A stretch of 64,000 nt of DNA from Arthrobacter sp. B2a2-09 (GCF_027587375.1 NZ_JAMXIC010000009.1:100061-164060); one strand, 5' to 3'. Counted from the stretch's first letter, positions 18,410-27,700 are shown. The notes: generated from the sequence alone by a model not told the origin. Program-made: numbers and translations.

Positions 18410-19156
18410 AAGCGAGCGCAGGACCGAGACGACCTTGCCCATGATGGTGGCATGGTCGCCCAGGATGGGCTCGTACTGGGTGTTCTGGGGGAGCAGCCAC
18501 GTGTGTCCGTCACGCTGCCTGAAGGTCTTGACGGTGGCTTCGTCGTCCAGGAGTGCGGCCACGATGTCGCCGTTGAGTGCGTCGTTTTGCCGCCGTACCA
18601 CCACCCAGTCTCCATCGCAGATTGCGGCGTCGATCATGGAATCACCGGCGACCTTCAGCATGAAGAGCTCGCCATGGCCTACCAACTGGCGGGGCAGCGG
18701 CAGGACGTCTTCAACCGTCTGGTCCGCCAGGATGGGTCCACCGGCAGCAATCCGCCCTACGAGGGGAACCATGGCCGTGTCACTGGCACTCGCGAGCTCC
18801 GTGACGGCCAGGCCGCCGGCGCTGCGGAGTTTCCCCGGCGCTTCAACGCCGGGGATGACGGAGCCGCCGTCCAGGGTCAATGGCATGAGGACTTCCATTG
18901 CACGCGGGCGCTTGGGATCGCGGCGAAGGTAGCCGAGCTTCTCGAGCTGTGACAACTGGTGCGTGACGCTGGACAGGCTGGCCAGGCCAACGGTGTCCCC
19001 GATTTCGCGCATCGACGGCGGATAGCCATGATCGTTCACTGAACGTTGGATGGTCTCCAGGATTTTCTTCTGGCGGACGGTCAGGCTCTTGGGGGCCTTC
19101 TGCGGCTGCTGGCTCCGCGATGAGGCCGACCCACTGCCAGTGGCTTTCGCTGCCAT
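18407..19156 (-). CDS. lexA: SOS repressor LexA
   Basis: Repressor of the DNA-damage regulon, cleaved on activated RecA (249 aa). Winged helix at residues 30-95 ([20 protein letters not shown]), cleavage site Ala-Gly in RIAAGGP, catalytic Ser in GDSMIDAA and Lys in ATVKTF. A Ser/Gln-rich N-terminal tail of about 25 residues precedes the domain, as in other Micrococcaceae. ATG 19156 is chosen; TTG 19165 lies just upstream. It is divergent from a LysM gene, with two LexA boxes between them, so it controls itself. Confidence 0.96.
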   Translation of the reverse strand: MAAKATGSGSASSRSQQPQKAPKSLTVRQKKILETIQRSVNDHGYPPSMREIGDTVGLASLSSVTHQLSQLEKLGYLRRDPKRPRAMEVLMPLTLDGGSVIPGVEAPGKLRSAGGLAVTELASASDTAMVPLVGRIAAGGPILADQTVEDVLPLPRQLVGHGELFMLKVAGDSMIDAAICDGDWVVVRRQNDALNGDIVAALLDDEATVKTFRQRDGHTWLLPQNTQYEPILGDHATIMGKVVSVLRSL

Positions 19157-19295
19157 GTTCGCCAACGCCCTTCCGTTCCGCCCGTGCTGCCCTGAGGCTC
19201 TTGCCGGGACTGTCGGCCTGAAATGTCAGACCCTCCTGTTGCACTGATTCAGTGCTCGTTCCTTCACTCAAACGTAGGGCAGGCGCAGGCGTTTA

Positions 19296-19311
19296 TCAAA
19301 CATTTGTTCTA
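19296..19311. promoter_or_regulatory. LexA box, lexA-proximal
   Basis: TCAAACATTTGTTCTA matches TCGAAC-N4-GTTCGA at 14 of 16 positions counting free N bases. It lies 140 bp before the lexA ATG, in the 367-bp divergent intergenic region. Confidence 0.7.
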
Positions 19312-19362
19312 GCGAGTCTCGACATCGTTCGTTGATAAGTGCTAAAAATGTCATAGCAAGGT

Positions 19363-19378
19363 TCGAATATGTGTTCTA
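19363..19378. promoter_or_regulatory. LexA box, LysM-gene-proximal
   Basis: TCGAATATGTGTTCTA matches the SOS consensus with two mismatches. It overlaps the AT-rich stretch TATAAAAATACT that probably holds the promoter core for the LysM gene. Confidence 0.72.
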
Positions 19379-19405
19379 TAAAAATACTGCGGGGTCCGGA
19401 TGTTC

Positions 19406-19422
19406 GTTCGAATCATTCGAAC
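19406..19422. promoter_or_regulatory. Perfect 17-bp palindrome before the LysM gene
   Basis: GTTCGAATCATTCGAAC is a perfect inverted repeat with one central base. Its half-site order and spacing (CGAA-N3-TTCG) differ from LexA boxes (CGAA-N6-TTCG), so it may bind another regulator. Confidence 0.6.
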
Positions 19423-19523
19423 AGATCGACGAATAGCCGCCCCGCAAGCACTGACTGAAGGCAAGAATTGGCAGCCGCACCCAGAGATTCCGGACCGCGG
19501 CATTGTTCAGAAGGGCTCAGCTC

Positions 19524-19883
19524 ATGTCCGCAATCACCATCACCCACACGCCCGGCCGCACTGTGGCACCGGGCCGGCTTCGCCTGACCCGCAGGGGCCG
19601 CATGGTCTTCTTCGGCGTTCCAGCAATGCTCTTGGTTGCAGCGCTGCTCAGCCTGGCGGGCTTCCTGAATTCGCCAGCCAAGGCTGCTGATTCCGCCGCC
19701 GAGCTGCAGCCCACCTCCAGTACGAGCGTCACCGTCCAAACGGGCCAGTCATTGTGGGGGATTGCGGGAATTGCTGCACCTTCCCGGGATCCACGCGACG
19801 TCGTTGCCGAGATTATCCAGCTGAACAACCTCCAGGACGGCCACATCGTGCCGGGCCAGCAACTGTTCATTCCTGCCACCTGA
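19524..19883 (+). CDS. LysM protein, probable SOS-induced cell division inhibitor
   Basis: Membrane-anchored small protein of 119 aa: basic cytoplasmic start, one membrane segment at about residues 28-53 (VFFGVPAMLLVAALLSLAGF), then an extracytoplasmic LysM domain (TVQTGQSLWGIAGI to GHIVPGQQLFIPA). Its place divergent to lexA, with LexA boxes between, is that of Mycobacterium Rv2719c (ChiZ) and Corynebacterium divS, which stop septation during DNA damage. Sequence similarity in that group is low, so the role is inferred from topology and context. ATG 19524 has AAGGG upstream; an ATG at 19503 is less likely. Confidence 0.8.
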   Translation: MSAITITHTPGRTVAPGRLRLTRRGRMVFFGVPAMLLVAALLSLAGFLNSPAKAADSAAELQPTSSTSVTVQTGQSLWGIAGIAAPSRDPRDVVAEIIQLNNLQDGHIVPGQQLFIPAT

Positions 19884-19962
19884 CCGCAACTCTGACCGGG
19901 CTGGCAGGTCCCCTGATCGAGCGCCGGGCCGTCACAGTTTCAGGGCATCCACCGCTGCACCT

Positions 19963-19968
19963 TAAACT
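19963..19968 (+). promoter_or_regulatory. -10 element of the his genes
   Basis: TAAACT ends 6 nt before GTG 19975 and 3 nt before ATG 19972. The constant 6-7 nt spacing elsewhere in the window favours GTG 19975 as first codon of a leaderless mRNA. Confidence 0.5.
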
Positions 19969-19974
19969 GTCATG

Positions 19975-21093
19975 GTGAGTGACCAGCTTGAGCGACTTGA
20001 CCGACTTCCCCTCCGGACCAACCTCCGCGGCCTGAGCCCGTATGGCGCGCCGCAGCTTGATGTTCCGATCTTGCTCAACGTCAACGAAAACACGCATGGC
20101 GTACCAGCCGACGTCCAGGCGGCCATCACCGAAGCGGTAGCGGCCGCCGCCACCGGACTGAACCGCTATCCGGACCGAGAGTTCACCGAACTGCGCGAGG
20201 CCCTTGCGGAATACCTCGGCCACGGCCTTGCGGCCGAGAACATCTGGGCAGCCAACGGCTCCAATGAAGTGCTGCAGCAGATCCTCCAGGTTTTCGGTGG
20301 CCCGGGCCGGACCGCGCTCGGTTTCCCGCCCACGTACTCCATGTACCCTCTGCTGGCCAGCGGAACGGACACTGCATACGTCGCGGGAGTTCGCGCTGAG
20401 GACTATGGACTCGATGCAGTCTCGGCCGCCGCGCAGGTTCGTGAACTCAAGCCGAATGTCGTATTCCTCTGCTCCCCGAACAACCCCACCGGCACGGGAC
20501 TTGGCCTGGACGTTGTCGAAGCCGTTTACGAGGCCGGCGAGGCGAGCCAGACGGTGGTGATCGTGGACGAGGCATACCACGAGTTCGCCCACGACAACAC
20601 GCCAAGTGCGTTGACGCTCCTCCCTGGCCGGGAACGCCTTATTGTCTCCAGGACCATGAGCAAGGCCTTCGCCCTCGCCGGTGCGCGCATCGGCTATATG
20701 GCAGCTGCCCCCGAGGTCGCCGATGCGATCCGTCTGGTCCGCCTTCCGTACCACCTCTCCGCCATCACCCAGGCAACCGCGTTGGCCGCCCTCCGGCACC
20801 GCGAGGCCCTCATGGCCGACGTCGAAGACATCAAGGTCCAGCGCGATCGCATTGTCAGCGAGTTGACCCGCATGGGGCTCAAGCCGTCAGCCTCCGATTC
20901 CAACTATGTGTTCTTCGGCGGCATTGAAAACCCCCACGCCTTGTGGCAAGGCCTGCTGGAGCGCGGAGTCCTGATCCGCGACGTCGGCATACCGGGCCAC
21001 CTCCGCGTCACCGCCGGCACAGAGCCGGAGACCACGGCCTTCCTTGAGGCGCTTGAAGCCTTGCTGGACGGCCAGGCCTCCGCACCGGCCTAG
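19975..21093 (+). CDS. hisC: Histidinol-phosphate aminotransferase
   Basis: PLP enzyme converting imidazole-acetol phosphate to histidinol phosphate (372-373 aa). NENTHGVP near the start, [18 protein letters not shown], the NPTG segment SPNNPTGTG, and PLP lysine in [17 protein letters not shown]; the C-terminal Arg is in LRVTAGT. Start is GTG 19975 (leaderless by promoter spacing) or ATG 19972, one codon apart. hisB, hisH, a small membrane protein and priA follow on the same strand. hisD, common upstream in other genera, is not here; lexA and LysM lie upstream instead. Confidence 0.94.
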   Translation: MSDQLERLDRLPLRTNLRGLSPYGAPQLDVPILLNVNENTHGVPADVQAAITEAVAAAATGLNRYPDREFTELREALAEYLGHGLAAENIWAANGSNEVLQQILQVFGGPGRTALGFPPTYSMYPLLASGTDTAYVAGVRAEDYGLDAVSAAAQVRELKPNVVFLCSPNNPTGTGLGLDVVEAVYEAGEASQTVVIVDEAYHEFAHDNTPSALTLLPGRERLIVSRTMSKAFALAGARIGYMAAAPEVADAIRLVRLPYHLSAITQATALAALRHREALMADVEDIKVQRDRIVSELTRMGLKPSASDSNYVFFGGIENPHALWQGLLERGVLIRDVGIPGHLRVTAGTEPETTAFLEALEALLDGQASAPA

Positions 21094-21136
21094 ACTTGAA
21101 CAAGTCCCAACACTCCTTCCTCCTAAGGACATATCA

Positions 21137-21763
21137 ATGAGCGAAAACGGCGCCAGCACGGCGGCCGCCCGGACAGCACGCATGGAACGCACCACCAGCG
21201 AGTCCTCCGTCCTGGTTGAAATCAACCTCGACGGCTCGGGAGTCTCGGATATCAGCACTTCGGTGCCGTTCTATGACCACATGCTGACGGCGCTCTGCAA
21301 GCATTCGCTCATCGACATGACCGTCAAGGCGACCGGAGACACCCACATCGACGCCCACCACACCGTGGAGGACGTTGCCATCACCTTCGGCGAGGTCCTG
21401 CGCATCGCCTTGGGTAACAAGGCGGGTATCCGTCGCTTCGGTGAGGCCACCGTTCCTTTGGATGAAGCGTTGGCCCACGCTGTCGTCGACGTTTCCGGGC
21501 GCCCTTACCTGGTCCACGGCGGTGAGCCCGCTGGCCAGGAGTACCACCTGATCGGTGGACACTTCACCGGTTCGCTGACCCGCCACGTCTTCGAGGCGAT
21601 TACCCTGCATGCCGGCATCTGCCTCCACATGAATGTCCTGGCTGGCCGGGATCCGCACCACATCGTGGAGGCCCAGTTCAAGGCCTTCGCCCGTGCGCTC
21701 CGTTCCGCTGTCGAGTCAGACCCCCGTGTCGAAGGCATCCCTTCCACCAAGGGTGCCTTGTGA
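21137..21763 (+). CDS. hisB: Imidazoleglycerol-phosphate dehydratase
   Basis: Mn-dependent dehydratase of histidine synthesis (208 aa, monofunctional). Metal-binding motifs [25 protein letters not shown] and the [15 protein letters not shown] region are complete, with the C-terminal [18 protein letters not shown] 21137 is preceded by AAGGA at 21125-21129. A TAGACT upstream may give an internal promoter. The stop overlaps the hisH start by 4 bp. Confidence 0.96.
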   Translation: MSENGASTAAARTARMERTTSESSVLVEINLDGSGVSDISTSVPFYDHMLTALCKHSLIDMTVKATGDTHIDAHHTVEDVAITFGEVLRIALGNKAGIRRFGEATVPLDEALAHAVVDVSGRPYLVHGGEPAGQEYHLIGGHFTGSLTRHVFEAITLHAGICLHMNVLAGRDPHHIVEAQFKAFARALRSAVESDPRVEGIPSTKGAL

Positions 21764-22515
21764 GTACGCACATCCTCAAAGATGGCGCCGTGGTGGATCC
21801 AAATGCTGCCAGCCGTATTGTCTCGCCTGAAGGCAAGCCGACCGTAACGGTCCTGGACTACGGCTCGGGCAATGTCCGCTCGGCGGTCCGGGCGCTTGAG
21901 CGTGCCGGAGCGGCAGTCACGTTGAGCGCCAAGCCTGAAGACGTCCTGAACGCTGATGGCCTCCTGGTCCCTGGCGTTGGCGCCTTCGAAACAGTGATGC
22001 GCGAACTCAAGGCAGTCGACGCCATCCGGATGATCGGCCGTCGTGTTGCCGGGGGCCGGCCCGTCCTGGGCATTTGCGTTGGGCTCCAGGTGTTGTTCGA
22101 GGCCGGAGTGGAACACGGAACCGAGGCCGAAGGCATGGGCGAGTGGCCCGGCAAGGTGGAACTCCTCCCTGCATCGGTTGTCCCGCACATGGGCTGGAAC
22201 ACCGTGGACGTGCCGGAAGGCTCAAAGCTGTTCGCCGGCGTCGAGCACGAACGCTTCTACTTTGTGCACTCGTACGGCGTGCAGAAGTGGGAATTCGACG
22301 TCGTCCAGCCCCGCATGGCCCCGCCGAAGGTGACCTGGTCCGAGCACGGTGCTCCCTTCATCGCCGCCGTGGAGAACGGTCCGTTGTGCGCCACGCAATT
22401 CCACCCCGAGAAGTCGGGCGACGCCGGAGCGCGGCTCTTGCGCAACTGGGTTGAAAGCCTGCGTCCGCAGTCAAAACCCCAGTCGCAGGCGACCGAGGCC
22501 GGAGGCGCTGCCTAA
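21760..22515 (+). CDS. hisH: Imidazole glycerol phosphate synthase, glutaminase subunit
   Basis: Glutaminase half of IGP synthase, passing ammonia to HisF (251 aa). Catalytic Cys in GICVGLQVL, with His and Glu in [18 protein letters not shown] starts the core. About 28 residues precede the usual N-terminus and 18 Gln/Ala-rich residues end the protein, making it longer than the usual 200-210 aa. GTG 21760 overlaps the hisB stop; GTGA coupling supports this long start. hisF is not in the window. Confidence 0.94.
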   Translation: MSTHILKDGAVVDPNAASRIVSPEGKPTVTVLDYGSGNVRSAVRALERAGAAVTLSAKPEDVLNADGLLVPGVGAFETVMRELKAVDAIRMIGRRVAGGRPVLGICVGLQVLFEAGVEHGTEAEGMGEWPGKVELLPASVVPHMGWNTVDVPEGSKLFAGVEHERFYFVHSYGVQKWEFDVVQPRMAPPKVTWSEHGAPFIAAVENGPLCATQFHPEKSGDAGARLLRNWVESLRPQSKPQSQATEAGGAA

Positions 22516-22516
22516 T

Positions 22517-22675
22517 ATGTGGTCCGTTATCTTCATGGGCGCGGCCGGGTTGCTAGTTGGCGGCGGAATCTCCTTCCACCAGCAGAAGCGTCCCGCCTGG
22601 GTCTCCATTTCGTTCTACGTACTGGCTGGCCTGGCACTGCTGGCTGCCTACCTCTTCACTTTGCCTGCCAAATAA
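22517..22675 (+). CDS. Small two-helix membrane protein in the his genes
   Basis: 52-aa hydrophobic protein: helix 1 VIFMGAAGLLVGGGISF, a short basic loop HQQKRPAW, helix 2 FYVLAGLALLAAYLF, and a LPAK tail. ATG 22517 lies one base after the hisH TAA, so translation is probably coupled. It sits between hisH and priA. I recognise no named family; related small proteins are seen at this place in Micrococcaceae. Function unknown. Confidence 0.72.
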   Translation: MWSVIFMGAAGLLVGGGISFHQQKRPAWVSISFYVLAGLALLAAYLFTLPAK

Positions 22676-22720
22676 CTTGCCGGGCAACTGACGCCCGTCC
22701 CCACAACACCGAGGACTTCA

Positions 22721-23467
22721 ATGACCACCGCCTCCGAACTGCCCGTTCTGGAACTCCTGCCCGCCGTCGACATCGTGGACGGGCAGGCCGTCCGCCTCCT
22801 TCAGGGAGAAGCCGGCTCCGAGACCAGTTACGGCACCCCGCTGGAAGCAGCACTGAACTGGCAGAACGCGGGAGCCGAGTGGGTGCACATGGTAGACCTC
22901 GACGCTGCTTTCGGCCGCGGCAACAACGCCGGCCTGATCAGCGAGGTCGTCTCGCAGCTGAACGTCAAGGTTGAGCTGTCCGGCGGACTGCGCGACGACG
23001 AATCCCTCGAGCGCGCACTTGAGCTCGGCGTCGCCCGCGTGAACCTCGGGACCGCCGCCTTGGAGAACCCGGAATGGACCCGCCGGGCCATCGACCGCTT
23101 CGGTGACAAGATCGCCGTCGGGCTCGACGTCCGCGGCACAACGCTCGCGGGCCGGGGCTGGACCAAGGAGGGCGGGGACCTCTGGGAGGTACTGGCTCGC
23201 CTTGAGGACGCCGGCTGCGCCCGTTACGTGGTCACAGACGTCACGAAGGACGGAACGCTACAAGGTCCCAACGTCGAGCTGTTGCGCCAGATGGTGGAAA
23301 AGACCGGCAAACCGGTAGTTGCGTCGGGCGGCATCTCCAGCCTCGAGGACCTGCGCGTGCTGCGGGAACTCGTACCGCTCGGGGTCGAAGGAGCGATCGT
23401 CGGCAAGGCTCTGTACGCCGGCGCCTTCACGCTTCCGGAAGCCCTGGACGTCGCCGGCCGCCGCTGA
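22721..23467 (+). CDS. priA: Phosphoribosyl isomerase (HisA / PriA type)
   Basis: TIM-barrel isomerase of ProFAR in histidine synthesis; in actinobacteria without trpF the same enzyme (PriA) also isomerises phosphoribosyl anthranilate for tryptophan (248 aa). Seen: [57 protein letters not shown] and [11 protein letters not shown]. Catalytic Asp residues in AVDIVDG and TDVTKDG are present. Whether it is bifunctional depends on whether trpF exists elsewhere. Its TGA overlaps the next ATG. Confidence 0.92.
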   Translation: MTTASELPVLELLPAVDIVDGQAVRLLQGEAGSETSYGTPLEAALNWQNAGAEWVHMVDLDAAFGRGNNAGLISEVVSQLNVKVELSGGLRDDESLERALELGVARVNLGTAALENPEWTRRAIDRFGDKIAVGLDVRGTTLAGRGWTKEGGDLWEVLARLEDAGCARYVVTDVTKDGTLQGPNVELLRQMVEKTGKPVVASGGISSLEDLRVLRELVPLGVEGAIVGKALYAGAFTLPEALDVAGRR

Positions 23468-24369
23468 TGTCGCAGGATCCACAGTCCCTGGCTGCTGACA
23501 AAGCTTCAACTCCTGCCCCCCGGCAGTTGCCCGGGCACATCGCTGCGGCCCTGGCGGGTGCCGGGGGCGCAGGCGATTCTGCCGGCCAGCCCTGGGCGGG
23601 CCGCGACCTGAGCGGAGACGCCGCCAAGATCCATAATTTCGAGGACGACGACGGAACGGCCGACGCCGGGTACCTCGCCGCCGTCGCGGCCCTGCTCGCC
23701 GGTACTGGGAGCGAGGCCGGGGTGGTGGCTTCGCTGGCAACGGCCAGGGTCTTTGTCCCGGTGGTGGCCCAGCTCGCCGAGGAAGCCGAAGGTGTGGATG
23801 GCCTCCATGCCGACAAGCAGGCCGACATGGCGCTCGTGACACTGAAAGCGCCGGATGGCCGTACGGCCATGCCTGTGTTCACCTCGGCTGCCGCCCTGGA
23901 AGCCTGGCATCCGCAGGCTCGTCCCGTAGCCGTTTATGCGGCACGGGCGGCGCTGTCTGCCGTTTCGGAGGGAGCCCAGTTGCTCGTCCTGGATCCCGGT
24001 TCGGATGTCACCTTCGTTGTGCGCCGGCCTGCCATGTGGTCACTGGCACAGCAGCGCGACTGGACGCCGTCGTACCTTGATGATGAACTGGAGTCTGCTC
24101 TCAATTCCTTGGCAGGGATGTACCCGGCCGTGCGGCGCCTGGAGGTGCGGCCAGGATCGGGGATGGCTTCGCGCACGGCTGACGGATCGGCCATGGCCGG
24201 CGGGGGACCCGGGCCTGAACTGCGCGTCGTGCTGTACCTCGAAGACGGCCTGGACGCCGCCGCGGTGCAGGATCTCGTCTCCGGGCTGAACGGACATTGG
24301 GCGCAGAACGAATTGTTCGCCGAGCGGGTTGACTCGATCGAAGTCAGCCTGCAGCGGGCGGCACAGTAG
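23467..24369 (+). CDS. SseB family protein
   Basis: 300-aa soluble protein with the SseB N-terminal domain (LLAGTGSEAGVVASLATARV, then FVPVV and MALVTLKAPDGRTAMPVFTS, AALEAWHPQARP) and an SseB C-terminal domain in the last 90 residues. Starts on the last base of the priA stop (TGATG), so it is coupled to the histidine genes. SseB-like proteins are common at this spot in Micrococcales but their role outside type III secretion is not known. Confidence 0.82.
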   Translation: MSQDPQSLAADKASTPAPRQLPGHIAAALAGAGGAGDSAGQPWAGRDLSGDAAKIHNFEDDDGTADAGYLAAVAALLAGTGSEAGVVASLATARVFVPVVAQLAEEAEGVDGLHADKQADMALVTLKAPDGRTAMPVFTSAAALEAWHPQARPVAVYAARAALSAVSEGAQLLVLDPGSDVTFVVRRPAMWSLAQQRDWTPSYLDDELESALNSLAGMYPAVRRLEVRPGSGMASRTADGSAMAGGGPGPELRVVLYLEDGLDAAAVQDLVSGLNGHWAQNELFAERVDSIEVSLQRAAQ

Positions 24370-24427
24370 CCGAAGGCACAGGGGGAACGTCCTTGTCCTG
24401 CCCTCGGCAGAACAGAGGATGTAGCTC

Positions 24428-25762
24428 GTGAATTTCTCTCTCTACCGGGAGACGCTGTCCATTACGTCCGCGCGGCGTCTCTTGCTGGTGGGCATGGTGG
24501 CCCGCATACCGCACTCGGCAGCGGGAGTCCTGCTCACCTTGCATATCGTCCTGACCTTGGGCAAGGGATATGCCGCCGCCGGTGCTGCCGCCGCGGTATT
24601 CACCATCGGCATCGCGATTGGCGCTCCGTGGCGAGGGCGGCGCGTGGACACTGTCGGCCTGCGCAAGGCGCTTATTCCTTCGGTGGTGTCGGAACTGGTG
24701 ATCTGGTCTGTGGTGCCGCACGTCAGCTACGAATGGATCCTTCCGCTCGTCTTCGTCGGGGGCCTTCTGACGCTGCCGATCTTCAGCGTCATCCGGCAAT
24801 CCCTCGGTGTGCTGGTCGATGGCGAGCAACGGCGTTCGGCCTATGCTTTGGACTCCATTGGCACCGAAGTGGTCTTCATGATCGGCCCCGCGGTGGGCGC
24901 AGTCGTGGCTACCAGCGGGTTCACGGTCCTGGGCCTGACCATCGTGGGTGTGTGCACTTCGGCCGCCGGGCTCTTCCTTCTGTGGTTCAACCCGCCCACC
25001 CGCAGCGAAGGCGTCCTGGATGCCGGCCAGACGGCCGAACGGGATGCCGATGAGCTCCATGCGGCCGAAGCCGCGGTGGTGGCATCGGCGCCAGCCCATC
25101 TCCAGGAAGCCGCTTCAGAGATGGCTCCGACGGTTTCGCAAGCTTCCGGGCTGCGCGGAAAGATGGCCAGGAACTTCACTTGGTTCACTGCGGCGGTAGC
25201 CGCCGTGTTCGCCGTCGCCGCAGGATCCGGCATGGTGTTGAGCGGTACCGACGTCGGAATCGTCGCGGTGTTGCAGCGCGGCGGGCACGAGAGCGAGATC
25301 GGGATTGTCTTCTTCTTCTGGTGCGCCTCTTCGGTAGTTGGCGGGCTCATCTACGGCGCCATGCACCGGCCCGTCTCACCCATCCTGCTCCTGCTGGGCA
25401 TGGCGGCCCTGACCATCCCGATGGGCTTCGCCGGGGACACCTGGACCCTTGCCTTGTTGTCCCTGCTTCCCGGTCTGCTTTGCGCGCCAGTGTTGTCCGC
25501 GGCTACGGAAAAAGTCGCCAACATCGTGGAGGAGGACCGGCGCGGCGAGGCAATGGGCTGGTATGGCTCGGCCCTCACGGCAGGCGTGGCCTTCGGTTCG
25601 CCGGTCGCGGGGCTCTTTATCGACGGCGTGGGGCCATGGGCCGGCTTCGTCGCCATTGGGACGGCGGGAGTGGTGCTGTGCCTTGCCGGGCTGTTCCTCC
25701 AGCTGCGTCGGCGCCGGATCATGACCATCACCCAGGCCGGCGCGGGGGATCCCGCTAACTGA
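24428..25762 (+). CDS. MFS transporter
   Basis: Twelve-helix major facilitator of 444 aa. MFS signatures are loose: GAPWRGRRVDTVGLRKAL between helices 2 and 3 and IVEEDRRGEAMGWYGSAL in the second half, with a charged cytoplasmic loop around residues 195-250. The start GTG 24428 lacks a strong ribosome site. Its substrate cannot be inferred; the pattern resembles drug/sugar exporters of the DHA1/YfkF type. It is downstream of sseB and convergent with the DUF1844 gene. Confidence 0.82.
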   Translation: MNFSLYRETLSITSARRLLLVGMVARIPHSAAGVLLTLHIVLTLGKGYAAAGAAAAVFTIGIAIGAPWRGRRVDTVGLRKALIPSVVSELVIWSVVPHVSYEWILPLVFVGGLLTLPIFSVIRQSLGVLVDGEQRRSAYALDSIGTEVVFMIGPAVGAVVATSGFTVLGLTIVGVCTSAAGLFLLWFNPPTRSEGVLDAGQTAERDADELHAAEAAVVASAPAHLQEAASEMAPTVSQASGLRGKMARNFTWFTAAVAAVFAVAAGSGMVLSGTDVGIVAVLQRGGHESEIGIVFFFWCASSVVGGLIYGAMHRPVSPILLLLGMAALTIPMGFAGDTWTLALLSLLPGLLCAPVLSAATEKVANIVEEDRRGEAMGWYGSALTAGVAFGSPVAGLFIDGVGPWAGFVAIGTAGVVLCLAGLFLQLRRRRIMTITQAGAGDPAN

Positions 25763-25788
25763 ATTGCGCCTAAGTCGCCAGAGTACGA

Positions 25789-25824
25789 CGACGGCGGGCT
25801 GGCCAGGAGGCCAACCCGCCGTCG
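25789..25824. terminator. Hairpin between convergent MFS and DUF1844 genes
   Basis: 16-bp arms (25789-25804 and 25809-25824) with one mismatch and a 4-nt loop, between convergent stop codons. Suited to stop transcripts from both sides. Confidence 0.8.
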
Positions 25825-25846
25825 CGGTCGAACAGGTGGGTCCGGG

Positions 25847-26233
25847 TCAGTTGACCGGGCCGGTGAACTTTTCGCCCGGGCCCTTGCCCGGCTCGTCCGG
25901 GATCAGGGAAGCTTCGCGGAACGCAAGCTGCAGGGAGCGGAGGCCATCGCGCAAGGGGCCGGCGTGCTGCGAACCGATTTCCGGTGCTGCGGCGGTGACC
26001 AGCCCGGCCAAAGCGGTGATCAGTTTGCGGGCTTCGTCCAGGTCCTTGAGCTCCTCGGCCTGGGGGTCGTCGGCCAAGCCCACCTTGACGGCCGCTGCGC
26101 TCATGAGGTGAACGGCGCCGGTGGTGATGACCTCAACAGCCGGAACTTCCGAAATGTCGCGGATCTGCTGGCTTACTCCGGCGTCAGTGCCGGTGGGCTC
26201 GTGGTCGAGGGAATTGCTGTCTGAAGTGCTCAT
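25847..26233 (-). CDS. DUF1844 protein
   Basis: 128-aa acidic protein. The core DISEVPAVEVITTGAVHLMS, AAAVKVGL and DLDEARKLITALAGLVTAAA is the DUF1844 pattern. It is encoded next to infC, on the opposite strand, in many actinobacteria. ATG 26233 is chosen; an upstream open frame to 26467 is antisense to the infC leader and not conserved. Function unknown; no membrane segment. Confidence 0.82.
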   Translation of the reverse strand: MSTSDSNSLDHEPTGTDAGVSQQIRDISEVPAVEVITTGAVHLMSAAAVKVGLADDPQAEELKDLDEARKLITALAGLVTAAAPEIGSQHAGPLRDGLRSLQLAFREASLIPDEPGKGPGEKFTGPVN

Positions 26234-26334
26234 GCTGGTAAGCTTGTCACAGACCGACTGGAAGTTGCCATTTTCCATGGCATACGCAGCGCTCGGCCAC
26301 CCATCGTTAATGTGCGGTTGGTTGCCGATTTCTG

Positions 26335-26340
26335 TAGAAT
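26335..26340 (+). promoter_or_regulatory. -10 element (TAGAAT) of infC-rpmI-rplT
   Basis: TAGAAT in an AT-rich stretch, giving a start near 26347 and a leader of about 225 nt before infC. The -35 is weak. Confidence 0.5.
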
Positions 26341-26491
26341 TGATTTTCAGTTTGCAAGCGGAGTTCTCTCCCACCCGCGTCAGCCGTTTCCCTTCGGGGA
26401 TGTAAGTTGCCGGGTACCTGGTCGGACACCGTTCAAGGTCAGCCTTGGATGGTGCGAACGCCCCCATCGAGGGGCCGTTTCCGATCTTTCG

Positions 26492-26523
26492 AGGCCTTCG
26501 ATTGCGCCAGCAATTGGGGGCCT
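26492..26523 (+). promoter_or_regulatory. Attenuator-like hairpin in the infC leader
   Basis: AGGCC, 2 nt, CGATTGC, loop GCCA, GCAATTG, 2 nt, GGCCT: a 12-bp two-part stem followed by TCTCTATTTG. This looks like an intrinsic terminator 47 bp before infC and fits ribosomal-protein leader attenuation (L20 controls this operon in Bacillus). It explains most of the 337-bp gap 26234-26570; no gene is seen there. Confidence 0.6.
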
Positions 26524-26570
26524 TCTCTATTTGCCGGTGGAATACTCATCACAACAACAGGAGCTTTGAC

Positions 26571-27659
26571 ATTAGCGAGCCAAGAATCAATGAGCGTATC
26601 CGCGTCCCCGAGGTGCGTTTGGTCGGCCCTGCCGGCGAACAGGTTGGAATCGTCCGTATTGAGGACGCCCTGCGTCTGGCTGCCGAGGCTGACCTGGATC
26701 TCGTTGAAGTTGCACCGCAGGCGAAGCCTCCGGTGTGCAAGCTGATGGACTTCGGCAAGTACAAGTACGAAGCCGCTGTTAAAGCCCGTGAGGCCCGCAA
26801 GAACCAGACCAACACGGTTCTGAAGGAAATCCGCTTCCGCCTGAAGATCGATACCCACGACTACGAGACCAAGCGCGGCCACGCGCTTCGCTTCCTGGGT
26901 GCCGGTGACAAGGTAAAGGCCATGATCCAGTTCCGTGGACGTGAGCAGCAGCGCCCTGAAATGGGCATCCGCCTGTTGCAGCGCTTCGCTGAGGACGTTG
27001 CCGAAGTTGGCGTGATTGAGTCCAGCCCGCGTATTGATGGCCGCAACATGGTCATGGTGATTGGTCCGTTGAAGAACAAGGCTGAGGCCAAGGCCGAAGC
27101 CCGCCGTGCGGCGCAGCGTGCAGAAGCCAAAGCCCAGAATGAAGCCAAGGCTGCAGGCCGGATTGACGTTTCAGGCGAGGATGCTCCCTTGACCCAGTCA
27201 CTCGCGGACTTGCTCCCGGCGGATCTCTTCACCCAAGTTGAGGAAACCCAGGCTGAGGAAACCACGCCGGAGACCGTTGAGGCGGAGGCTGCTGAAACCG
27301 AAGAGGCTCCGGTCGCTGAGGAAACGGTTGCCGTCGAAGAGGCTCCTGTGGTTGAAGCGGCTCCGGTTGTCGAAGAGGCTCCTGTGGTTGAAGCAGCTCC
27401 GGTTGTCGAAAAGGCTCCTGTGGTTGAAGCAGCTCCGGTTGTCGAAAAGGCTCCCGTGGTTGAAGCAGCTCCGGTTGCCGCGCCGGCGCCGGCAAAGGTT
27501 CCGGTGCAGGCAGCTCCGAAGCCTGTTGTACCGGCTGTCCCCAAGCCTGCTGCTACACCAGTACCGAAACCGATGGCGAAGCCCGCGGTTCCGAAGCCTG
27601 CAGCTCGGCCGGCAGCCCCCAAGGCCGCTCCGAAGCCAGCGGCACGCAAGACCAACTAG
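26571..27659 (+). CDS. infC: Translation initiation factor IF-3, AUU start, long Ala/Pro tail
   Basis: IF-3 for start-codon fidelity and subunit recycling. The conserved sequence begins [19 protein letters not shown], whose first codon is ATT at 26571, 7 nt after AGGAG; no ATG/GTG/TTG fits in frame nearby. This is the classical AUU start by which IF-3 represses itself. N and C domains end near residue 180. A further 180 residues are Glu/Ala/Pro/Val-rich, with 36-bp repeats, then Lys/Pro/Ala-rich. Total about 362 aa, twice the usual length. Followed by rpmI and rplT. Confidence 0.93.
   Translation: MSEPRINERIRVPEVRLVGPAGEQVGIVRIEDALRLAAEADLDLVEVAPQAKPPVCKLMDFGKYKYEAAVKAREARKNQTNTVLKEIRFRLKIDTHDYETKRGHALRFLGAGDKVKAMIQFRGREQQRPEMGIRLLQRFAEDVAEVGVIESSPRIDGRNMVMVIGPLKNKAEAKAEARRAAQRAEAKAQNEAKAAGRIDVSGEDAPLTQSLADLLPADLFTQVEETQAEETTPETVEAEAAETEEAPVAEETVAVEEAPVVEAAPVVEEAPVVEAAPVVEKAPVVEAAPVVEKAPVVEAAPVAAPAPAKVPVQAAPKPVVPAVPKPAATPVPKPMAKPAVPKPAARPAAPKAAPKPAARKTN
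27339..27478 (+). repeat. 36-bp tandem repeats in the infC tail
   Basis: Nearly identical 36-bp units start at 27339, 27375, 27411 and 27447 (last one partial), each encoding [11 protein letters not shown] plus one Glu or Lys. High DNA identity suggests recent expansion. Confidence 0.85.
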
Positions 27660-27700
27660 TCACGCCGCAGGAGGCATCCCCTCCGCCCGGCACGAAAGCA

